Assembly (NCBI GenBank): GCA_003648395.1
Contig: QMPB01000408.1
Span: forward strand, 1-5,085
DNA from: Bacteroidota bacterium
GTDB lineage: Bacteria; Bacteroidota; Bacteroidia; Bacteroidales; UBA1556
Direction of reading: 5' to 3'
DNA: 5,085 nt
Shown: positions 1 through 5,085 of the stretch, in pieces
Numbering within the stretch: position 1 is the stretch's first letter
Layout: each line of letters starts with the position of its first letter
The notes under the pieces: model-generated
What the model was told of the DNA's origin: nothing
Seen by the model: only the letters and a program-made list of their open reading frames with translations
Database searches by the model: none
Program-made: the position numbers and the translations under genes

Positions 1-1
1 A

Positions 2-2161
2 GGTACTTTAGCGTTTACAACTGCTATAAAGTTAAATTTAGTAGACCTACCCCCTACTCACAAGGCTCTTGTTTGCGTTCATTTTAACAGTATTAAAAAT
101 GCGCTAAAGGCTAACCTTATTGCATTAAATCATAATCCTGTTGCTGTTGAACTAATGGATCAAACTATTCTTGATTTAACTAAAAAGAACATTAGTCAAG
201 ATAAAAATAGGTTTTTTGTTGAAGGCGATCCAGATGCCATACTTATTGTAGAATTTGCAGAAGATGATCGCTCCTTAATTTTACAAAAAGCTGATTTAAT
301 GGAGAATGATATGAGAGAAGCCGGTTACGGCTATCATTTTCCGTTGGTTGAAGGTAAAGATATTTTGAAGGTTTGGGAATTACGTAAGGCAGGACTTGGT
401 ATACTTAACAATATGCCTGGCGATGCTAAACCCGTTGCCGTTATTGAAGACACAGCAATTAATCCTGAATTATTACCTGATTACATTGATGATTTTAATA
501 AGATTCTTGATAAGTATAATAAGGAATGTGTTTATTACGCCCACATTGCGACTGGAGAATTACATTTGCGCCCCATACTTAACCTAAAGGATAAAAAGGA
601 TATTGAGCTTTTTCATACATTAGCAAAAGAAACTGCGATACTTGTTAAAAAGTATGGAGGTTCGTTAAGTGGTGAGCATGGCGATGGTCGTTTAAGAGGT
701 GAATTTATTCCGATAATGGTTGGAGAGCACAATTATCAGCTATTTAAGCAGATAAAAGAAGTTTGGGATCCTAACAATATATTTAACCCTGGGAAGATTG
801 TTGATACTCCAAGTATGAACACTTTTTTACGCTACAAACCAGGACAAGAAACCAAAGAAATTGATACAGTATTTAATTTCTCGAAAGATCAGGGTATATT
901 GCGTGCCACCGAAAAATGTAATGGCACAGGAGCTTGTCGTAAAACAGAAGTAACTGGAGGAACCATGTGCCCAAGTTACATGGTAAGTCGTAACGAAAGT
1001 CAATCGACGCGAGCAAGGGCAAATATATTAAGGGAGTTTCTCACAAATTCAGAAAAGGATAATCCATTTAATCACAGTGAGATATATGATGTAATGGACT
1101 TATGTTTATCATGCAAGGCATGTAAATCAGAATGTCCATCGAGTGTAGATATTACAAAGCTTAAAGCTGAATTTTTACAGCATTACTATTTGGAAAACCG
1201 AATTCCGTTAAGAACCTTGTTAATTGCTAATATCGCAAAGGTTAACAAACTTGGGAGTTATATACCATGGCTTTACAACTTTGTAAATCAAAATAAAACG
1301 CTTTCAAGATTAACATCAAATTTTATTGGGTTTAGTACAAAACGCAAATTTCCAATTCTTAGCAATATCACCCTTGACAGTTGGTATGTTAAAGAAAAGA
1401 AGAAGATTGGCAACAAAGCATATCCTAACGGTAAAGTTTATTTATTTAATGATGAGTTTACACGTTATAACGATACAGATGTGGGAATTAAAGCGATACT
1501 ACTTCTTTCGAAACTTGGATATGAAGTAGTAATTCCGGTTCACCTCGAAAGTGCACGTACATATTTATCGAAGGGATTAGTTAATAAAGCTAAAGAAATT
1601 GCCAATAAAAACATTAGATTACTTAAAGATATTATCACTAACAATGAACCACTTGTGGGTATTGAGCCATCAGCAATACTAACTTTTAGGGATGAGTATA
1701 TTGATCTTGCAGATGAAAATTTAAGTATTGACGCAAAAAAACTTGCTAGTAATTCGTTTCTTATTGATGAGTTTCTTGAAAATGAAATAAAGAAAGGCAA
1801 AATTACAAAGGAGCAATTTACTAATGAGAAGCAGAGTATTAAATTCCATGGTCATTGCCACCAAAAAGCATTAGCAGGTACTTCTTCTACATTATTTGTA
1901 CTTAACTTCCCAAGTAACTATACAGCTACTGAAATTCCTTCGGGCTGTTGTGGCATGGCAGGATCATTTGGTTTTGAAAAGGAACATTATGACATGTCGA
2001 TGAAAGTTGGTGAATTGGTATTATTCCCAGCTATTAGAGAAAGTGGTAGCGATACGATTATTGCAGCCCCAGGAACCTCCTGTAGGCATCAAATAAAAGA
2101 CGGGACAAAAAGAAATGCGCTACATACTGTAGAAATAATGTATAATGCTTTGGTGGTGTAG
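2..2161 (+). CDS. FAD-linked oxidase / Fe-S oxidoreductase fusion (D-2-hydroxyacid dehydrogenase type), 5' partial
   Basis: The frame is open from base 2, so the ATG at 155 is internal. Residues upstream of it (GTLAFTTAIKLNLVDLPPTH) already fit the family, and the true start lies outside the window. About 720 residues are present; related fusions are roughly 950-1000, so the N-terminal FAD-binding (PCMH-type) part is missing. Window residues 1-270 are the FAD-linked oxidase C-terminal domain, with GELHLRP (~185-191), GEHGDG (224-229) and a WDPNNIFNPGKI end block (~255-266). A ferredoxin-like region follows with C306, C312, C323-P and C368-x2-C371-x2-C374-x3-C378-P, suited to 4Fe-4S clusters. 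The C-terminal part is a CCG-type cysteine-rich domain: HGHCHQ (~616-621), GCCG (C649, C650) and PGTSC (C694). An earlier CCG-like repeat (~478-566) lacks the CC pair. By family, such proteins oxidise D-lactate, glycolate or D-2-hydroxyglutarate and pass electrons through FAD and Fe-S centres, probably at the membrane face. The substrate cannot be read from this fragment. Confidence 0.93.
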   Translation, partial: GTLAFTTAIKLNLVDLPPTHKALVCVHFNSIKNALKANLIALNHNPVAVELMDQTILDLTKKNISQDKNRFFVEGDPDAILIVEFAEDDRSLILQKADLMENDMREAGYGYHFPLVEGKDILKVWELRKAGLGILNNMPGDAKPVAVIEDTAINPELLPDYIDDFNKILDKYNKECVYYAHIATGELHLRPILNLKDKKDIELFHTLAKETAILVKKYGGSLSGEHGDGRLRGEFIPIMVGEHNYQLFKQIKEVWDPNNIFNPGKIVDTPSMNTFLRYKPGQETKEIDTVFNFSKDQGILRATEKCNGTGACRKTEVTGGTMCPSYMVSRNESQSTRARANILREFLTNSEKDNPFNHSEIYDVMDLCLSCKACKSECPSSVDITKLKAEFLQHYYLENRIPLRTLLIANIAKVNKLGSYIPWLYNFVNQNKTLSRLTSNFIGFSTKRKFPILSNITLDSWYVKEKKKIGNKAYPNGKVYLFNDEFTRYNDTDVGIKAILLLSKLGYEVVIPVHLESARTYLSKGLVNKAKEIANKNIRLLKDIITNNEPLVGIEPSAILTFRDEYIDLADENLSIDAKKLASNSFLIDEFLENEIKKGKITKEQFTNEKQSIKFHGHCHQKALAGTSSTLFVLNFPSNYTATEIPSGCCGMAGSFGFEKEHYDMSMKVGELVLFPAIRESGSDTIIAAPGTSCRHQIKDGTKRNALHTVEIMYNALVV

Positions 2162-2243
2162 GTGTAAGCAGATGGAGCATTTGTTTAAGCTAGTTATTTA
2201 TTTAATTTATTGAAACAGCGAAACTTTTGTGTACCATCAACAA

Positions 2244-2275
2244 AAGCAAAAATATTATTAACAATATTTTTGCTT
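2244..2275 (+). terminator. Rho-independent terminator, probably bidirectional
   Basis: A perfect 13-bp inverted repeat, AAGCAAAAATATT (2244-2256) and AATATTTTTGCTT (2263-2275), encloses the 6-base loop ATTAAC. It begins 83 bases after the stop codon of the Fe-S oxidoreductase. The A-run in the left arm and the T-run in the right arm are the usual form of a terminator that can work on either strand. The stem has few G-C pairs and the T-run lies inside it, so the exact end point of termination is uncertain. Confidence 0.75.
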
Positions 2276-2533
2276 ACATTTGCGAGCATATCCAAACTAT
2301 ACTTTACATGACAAACAACTATACAACTGCTAAATTCCACATTAATACTTAATTAAGAACTAGCTAATAACGACTCTACATCATTGTAACGTAATTTGTG
2401 ATATATTAATAATGGCCGCACATATACAAACGACTGTTTTCGTGTGACTTAGGGGGCGTAGCTTTGCATAGATTCCAAACTATGTACGTGTTTGAACCAT
2501 AAAAACATATATCAACAAACATTATTTAAACAA
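2276..2533. other. Intergenic stretch with no convincing gene
   Basis: No ORF of useful length or coding character is seen on either strand. A weak hairpin is possible at 2419-2446: CACA/TGTG outside, AAAC/GTTT inside, loop GACT. A 5-bp one around 2470-2488 pairs CATAG with CTATG. The block GGGGGCGTAGC near 2453-2463 is conspicuously GC-rich for this neighbourhood, but it does not fold as a tRNA. The zinc-ribbon gene on the minus strand ends at 2534, so its 3' untranslated region must lie here; no clear terminator for it is visible. Confidence 0.5.
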
Positions 2534-2908
2534 CTAACTATCAGGTTTCATATATGGTTGCCAGTTTACAATAAGTGTTTTTATGTCATCAATAATAAAA
2601 TAACCATATTCATAGCAAAAACGATATTCGAACTTCTTTTTTGTTGTGTAAGTATGTGTATAATATCTAAAGTCAAATTCCATTTTTTCAAGATATTTTG
2701 TACGTACTGTAGTTCTACCTTCAGGATTAAATTGCTTAAGAATTGTTCTATTCTTTCTTAGAATTTTATTAATATCAGTTATAATTTTTTCAGTACTCCT
2801 TTTTATAGTATTGTTAAACGCATTTCGGCACTGATCTGAGCAAAACTTCTTGTCCGAACGTCCTACTATTTTTTCACCGCACATTAGGCACTTAATTATG
2901 ATTTTCAT
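2534..2908 (-). CDS. Small zinc-ribbon protein (DUF2116-like), function unknown
   Basis: This encodes 124 residues, read from ATG (complement of 2906-2908) to TAG (complement of 2534-2536). The N-terminus is a compact zinc-binding module with C7-x2-C10-x12-C23-x3-C27 and the context GRSDKKFCSDQCRNAFNN, typical of the DUF2116 / treble-clef-like Zn ribbons common in Bacteroidota. A basic, probably helical stretch follows (~35-60, INKILRKNRTIL), then an aromatic-rich C-terminus (~75-118) with no motif I recognise. There is no signal peptide or membrane segment, so it is likely cytosolic. The Zn ribbon plus basic helix would suit nucleic-acid binding, but that is inference. It is divergent from the recombinase across a 189-bp spacer holding a 40-bp palindrome, which suggests shared control. 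No Shine-Dalgarno precedes the start, as is usual in this phylum. The family assignment comes from memory of the motif, not from a search. Confidence 0.85.
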   Translation of the reverse strand: MKIIIKCLMCGEKIVGRSDKKFCSDQCRNAFNNTIKRSTEKIITDINKILRKNRTILKQFNPEGRTTVRTKYLEKMEFDFRYYTHTYTTKKKFEYRFCYEYGYFIIDDIKTLIVNWQPYMKPDS

Positions 2909-2946
2909 ATTTAAATTAGATTGAGGTATTTCATAAAATAAAAAAA

Positions 2947-2954
2947 CAAATATA
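2947..2954 (-). promoter_or_regulatory. Candidate -7 promoter element of the zinc-ribbon gene
   Basis: Read on the minus strand this is TATATTTG, an exact match to the Bacteroidota -7 consensus TAnnTTTG. It lies about 38 bases upstream of the zinc-ribbon start codon. A possible -33 element (GTTTA, minus strand) falls about 18 bases further upstream, inside the left arm of the 40-bp palindrome, so a protein bound to the palindrome would be expected to affect this promoter. The match is short and the region AT-rich, so it could occur by chance. Confidence 0.45.
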
Positions 2955-2967
2955 CAATATTATCTAA

Positions 2968-3007
2968 GTTATTAAACGACTATAGTCGACTATAGTCGTT
3001 TAATAAC
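2968..3007. repeat. 40-bp perfect palindrome with tandem GACTATAGTC core
   Basis: Bases 2968-2987 and 2988-3007 are exact reverse complements with no loop. The left arm reads GTTATTAAACGACTATAGTC. The core is two adjacent copies of GACTATAGTC (2978-2987 and 2988-2997), each itself a perfect 10-bp palindrome. This gives three nested symmetry axes and two equivalent dimer sites one helical turn apart. It lies between two divergent genes and between their candidate -7 elements. It could be an operator for a tetramer or a pair of dimers, a recombinase binding or crossover site, or a cruciform or bidirectional RNA hairpin. The symmetry is certain; the role is inferred. Confidence 0.9.
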
Positions 3008-3030
3008 ATGACTATATTTTAATCTACAGT

Positions 3031-3038
3031 TATTTTTG
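3031..3038 (+). promoter_or_regulatory. Candidate -7 promoter element of the recombinase gene
   Basis: TATTTTTG matches the Bacteroidota -7 consensus TAnnTTTG and lies 60 bases before the recombinase ATG. The right edge of the 40-bp palindrome is 23 bases upstream, so the palindrome would cover the expected -33 region. No clear -33 sequence is seen. Because of the AT-rich background the call is tentative. Confidence 0.4.
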
Positions 3039-3097
3039 TCAAATAAATATACGAATTATATAAAGTAATTTATAGAAAACATTAATAACTACTGTGT

Positions 3098-4558
3098 ATG
3101 AAAACGAGTAAAATCACATCTACAATTTATTTAAACAAATTTCAATACAAAGACAATATATATATCAAACTATTCTATTATCAGCCAAACGACAATATTG
3201 TTAAACGGATAGTAAAAAATGACTGGATTCGTTACAGTGTAACATTCAGCACATATTTTGTAAAGTATAGTGAATTCAATATCAATTTAATAAAGGAGTT
3301 GTTCGCAGATATTGCAAAAGTTAGCACGAAATACATAAATAGGATTTATAATATTAATCCAAAATATACATCAAACAGCATTGGGTTATCAACATATAAG
3401 AAAGATATTTTACGAAAGAGAGACGTGGTACCTAAAATTACTTTTTTTTCTTATGAAAATAATGGTAACAAATTAATTGGTTTTAAATATCGTTTTACAA
3501 AAGAAAAACGACATGAAATTTTAATGCAAGGTGTATTTAAATATAGTGAGGAAATGGCAATTTGGTATATAAGTGCATTACCTAGTCAATTAAAAAAAGC
3601 TATAGAGTATTTATTACCGCATTATTCAATTAAAATCAATTCGGAATTAAAGATACATAACTTAGAAATAAAGCGATTATTATTAGAGCAAGAATATGAG
3701 AAGAAGTGGAATTTTAAAAGTTGCCCAATTGAATTTTTGGAATACATGAAATTACATAACTATAGCTGGAGTACATTTAACACCTATCATAATTTATTAG
3801 TGCTATATATAAATACATTTGAAGGACATAATTTAAGTCGCATAAATAATTTTGGTGTAGATGAAATAGATACTTATCACAAAATTTGGATGCAAAAAAG
3901 TTCACCATCTGCCTCATTAATAAATCAGTCAATTAATGCTATAAAGCTGTATTACAAAGTTATTACCAAACAATCGCTACAATTGGAGAATGTAATTCGA
4001 CCACTCAGAAATAAGAATTTACCTACTATTTATAGTAGTGATGAAATTAAGAAGATTGTTAGTTGCATAAAAAATATAAAGCATAAAACAATGATCTTCG
4101 TTATATATTCAGCAGGTTTAAGAATTAGCGAATTAATAAATATGCATAACGATGATATACTATTAGATCGGAAAATGATACTTGTTAAGGGAGGAAAAGG
4201 CAGAAAAGACCGATATACAATACTAGCAGAATCAGCAATTAGGTTAATAAATAAATATAAGAACAGCTATAATCCTAAGAATTATTTATTTGAAGGACAA
4301 TATGGTGGCAAATATTCAGCAACAAGTTTAAGAAACATATTATCACGTGCAAAAAAAAAGGCAGGAGTAACTACTATTGGGTCTATACATACTTTACGAC
4401 ACTCATTTGCAACACATTTATTAGAGAACGGAACAGATTTGCGATACATACAAGAACTATTAGGACATAGCAGTAGTAAAACCACCGAAATTTACACGCA
4501 TGTTAGTACGTTAAATATATCTAAAATTATTTCACCTGGCGATTTAATTAATATTTAG
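3098..4558 (+). CDS. Tyrosine recombinase/integrase with extended N-terminus
   Basis: This encodes 486 residues from ATG at 3098; an in-frame TAA four codons upstream supports this start, and no Shine-Dalgarno is seen. The catalytic domain (~310-480) carries the full tyrosine recombinase set: R342 (SAGLRISEL), K367 (GGKGRKDR), H431 and R434 ([10 protein letters not shown]), H457 ([10 protein letters not shown]) and nucleophile Y466 (IYTHVS). The core-binding SAM-like domain lies at ~205-300. These enzymes bind paired inverted sites and exchange strands through a 3'-phosphotyrosine link. The block [13 protein letters not shown] (~398-410) is typical of Bacteroidota XerC/D-like integrases; the insertion that marks integron IntI between K and the HxxR motif is absent. 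Residues 1-200 are longer than usual and seem to hold two related modules (~20-80 and ~124-183). Codon use is very AT-rich compared with the first gene: a sampled 60-base row at 3121-3180 has 9 G/C, against 25 at 421-480. Substrate sites are unknown; nearby candidates are the palindrome upstream and the hairpin at 4806-4868. Confidence 0.95.
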   Translation: MKTSKITSTIYLNKFQYKDNIYIKLFYYQPNDNIVKRIVKNDWIRYSVTFSTYFVKYSEFNINLIKELFADIAKVSTKYINRIYNINPKYTSNSIGLSTYKKDILRKRDVVPKITFFSYENNGNKLIGFKYRFTKEKRHEILMQGVFKYSEEMAIWYISALPSQLKKAIEYLLPHYSIKINSELKIHNLEIKRLLLEQEYEKKWNFKSCPIEFLEYMKLHNYSWSTFNTYHNLLVLYINTFEGHNLSRINNFGVDEIDTYHKIWMQKSSPSASLINQSINAIKLYYKVITKQSLQLENVIRPLRNKNLPTIYSSDEIKKIVSCIKNIKHKTMIFVIYSAGLRISELINMHNDDILLDRKMILVKGGKGRKDRYTILAESAIRLINKYKNSYNPKNYLFEGQYGGKYSATSLRNILSRAKKKAGVTTIGSIHTLRHSFATHLLENGTDLRYIQELLGHSSSKTTEIYTHVSTLNISKIISPGDLINI

Positions 4559-4618
4559 TTTTCACTCTTTCAAACCGAATTATTTGTATTTTAGCATTTG
4601 TATATTAACAATAATAAA

Positions 4619-4726
4619 ATGATTAAACAGAAAAATAAATCACAACTATATTATTTACAGATAGTTAACAATTCATCACCATGTGTGCAAAGTGAATATA
4701 TACACCATTATATGGTGGATATCTAA
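4619..4726 (+). CDS. Doubtful 35-residue ORF
   Basis: ATG at 4619 to TAA at 4724-4726 encodes 35 residues (begins MIKQKNKSQLYYLQI, ends HHYMVDI). It starts 60 bases after the recombinase stop. The AT-rich leader contains a near match to the -7 element (TAGCATTTG, one base too long). I recognise no domain, and its 3' end overlaps a small inverted repeat. It may be a chance ORF or a remnant of a disrupted gene. Confidence 0.2.
   Translation: MIKQKNKSQLYYLQIVNNSSPCVQSEYIHHYMVDI
4698..4722. repeat. Short inverted repeat
   Basis: CACCAT (4703-4708) and ATGGTG (4712-4717) pair around the 3-base loop TAT. After one mismatch (A4702/G4718) four more pairs extend the stem (ATAT with ATAT). No T-run follows, so it is a poor terminator candidate. 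It could be a protein site or a minor part of the recombinase mRNA 3' end. Confidence 0.5.
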
Positions 4727-4795
4727 TAGTTACCCACAAGCAAAAGAAACGAACCAGAATGAGAAATTTGCTACAAGAAAATAGAGAAATAGAAA

Positions 4796-5085
4796 GCCAC
4801 CGCACAAATTGCACATTTGGTTTTTTGCCGACGCACTGGCAAACTCAAAAAAACCAAAAGAGCAATTTTACATTTAAACATAAAAGATGAAAAAAGAGTA
4901 ATTCCAGAATATTTGACATTAGCATTAAACACGAAAGTTGTGCAAATGCAGGCAGAAAGAGATGCAGGTGGCTCAATTATTTTACATTGGCGTTCAAGTG
5001 AAATAGAAAATGTAGTTGTACCAATTATAGATTACAAAAAGCAAGAACAAATAGAAAAACTTATAGAACAAAGTTTTACCCTCAA
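4796..5085 (+). pseudogene. hsdS: Type I restriction specificity subunit (HsdS) fragment, 5' truncated, runs off the window end
   Basis: The frame is open from just after a TAG at 4790-4792 to the window end. HsdS-like sequence is recognisable from about base 4873: LNIKDEKRVIPEYLTLALN, then QAERDAGGSIILHWRSSEIE, then a VVPI-type block and KKQEQIEKLIEQSF, which is the start of the conserved helix following a target-recognition domain. HsdS reads the DNA target for the HsdM methylase and HsdR nuclease. The first ~100 residues of the recognition domain are absent. Translation of the preceding bases passes through the 63-bp hairpin and gives basic, non-HsdS sequence, and the only in-frame ATG (4946) lies inside the domain. 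It therefore looks like a headless fragment cut at the hairpin. It might instead be a silent cassette for recombination, or be translated from a non-ATG start such as TTG 4817. Whether a second recognition domain follows cannot be seen. Confidence 0.65.
4806..4868. repeat. 63-bp imperfect hairpin (attC-like or dispersed-repeat candidate) at the hsdS boundary
   Basis: The outer arms 4806-4826 (AAATTGCACATTTGG plus six T) and 4848-4868 pair at 19 of 21 positions; the two mismatches are 4813/4861 and 4815/4859. An inner stem TTTGCC (4824-4829) pairs with GGCAAA (4838-4843) around the 8-base loop GACGCACT. The inner and outer stems compete for the same T residues, so about seven bases (around 4844-4850 or 4841-4847) must bulge out on one side only. 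A long, nearly symmetric arm with a few mismatches, a one-sided bulge and a short central stem is the general form of folded integron attC sites and of some dispersed repeats. Its right end is only a few bases from where HsdS similarity begins. The structure is directly visible; the recombination role is inferred. Confidence 0.8.

Noticed and set aside
155..157. ATG at 155 as the start of the oxidoreductase.
   Set aside because: The frame is open to the window's left edge and the upstream residues fit the family, so this is an internal methionine.
2470..2488. Terminator for the minus-strand zinc-ribbon gene.
   Set aside because: The stem is only 5 bp and no T-run follows it on the minus strand.
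2451..2497. tRNA-like or tRNA-remnant sequence: GGGGGCGTAGC start, CATAG/CTATG hairpin, then GTTTGAACC.
   Set aside because: The central hairpin has an 8-base loop, no D-arm can be formed, and the 3' part does not pair with the GGGGGCG 5' end, so it does not fold as a tRNA.
2534..4668. An 8-bp inverted match TAACTATC (2537-2544) and GATAGTTA (4661-4668) that could be the ends of a mobile element.
   Set aside because: Eight bases with no extension and no flanking target duplication are expected by chance in AT-rich DNA.
4759..4890. A 43-residue ORF (ATG 4759 to TGA 4888-4890) running through the hairpin.
   Set aside because: Its translation is dictated largely by the hairpin arms (for example CTFGFLPTHWQ) and shows no domain. 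It overlaps the HsdS-like frame, so it is most likely a spurious ORF of the repeat.
1..5085. CRISPR array or insertion-sequence transposase.
   Set aside because: No regularly spaced direct repeats of 24-40 bases and no transposase-like protein were found on either strand.

Overview
The window most likely comes from a member of the Bacteroidota, probably of the Flavobacteriia or a related class. Four things point there. The first gene is a fused FAD-oxidase/Fe-S protein of the kind common in that phylum. The tyrosine recombinase ends in a catalytic block (FEGQ-GGKYS ... [27 protein letters not shown] ... IYTHVS) typical of Bacteroidota integrases. Matches to the Bacteroidota -7 promoter element TAnnTTTG lie upstream of both central genes, and no gene start shows a Shine-Dalgarno sequence. 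All of this rests on motif recognition by eye; no database search was possible.

Layout. Positions 2-2161 (+) hold the C-terminal ~720 residues of a large FAD-linked oxidase / Fe-S oxidoreductase (D-lactate, glycolate or D-2-hydroxyglutarate dehydrogenase type) whose start lies upstream of the window. A strong 13-bp perfect hairpin at 2244-2275 probably terminates it. The rest of 2162-2533 has no convincing gene. Positions 2534-2908 (-) encode a 124-residue zinc-ribbon protein (DUF2116-like). Positions 3098-4558 (+) encode a 486-residue tyrosine recombinase with all six catalytic residues and an unusually long N-terminal region. These two genes are divergent, and their shared 189-bp spacer carries a 40-bp perfect palindrome built on two tandem copies of GACTATAGTC. 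Downstream of the recombinase, 4559-4792 is AT-rich with only a doubtful 35-codon ORF and a small inverted repeat. At 4806-4868 lies a long imperfect hairpin. Immediately after it begins a 5'-truncated fragment of a type I restriction specificity subunit (HsdS), which runs off the window end.

How it fits together. The first gene looks like ordinary chromosomal metabolism and ends at its own terminator. From about 2300 onward the DNA looks like an accessory region: a recombinase of very low GC content, a small zinc-ribbon partner under what may be a shared palindromic operator, and a headless hsdS piece whose boundary coincides with a structured repeat. The most interesting reading, which is inference, is a recombinase-driven cassette or rearrangement system: the hairpin would be the recombination or cassette-boundary site, and hsdS pieces would be among the cargo or the shuffled targets.
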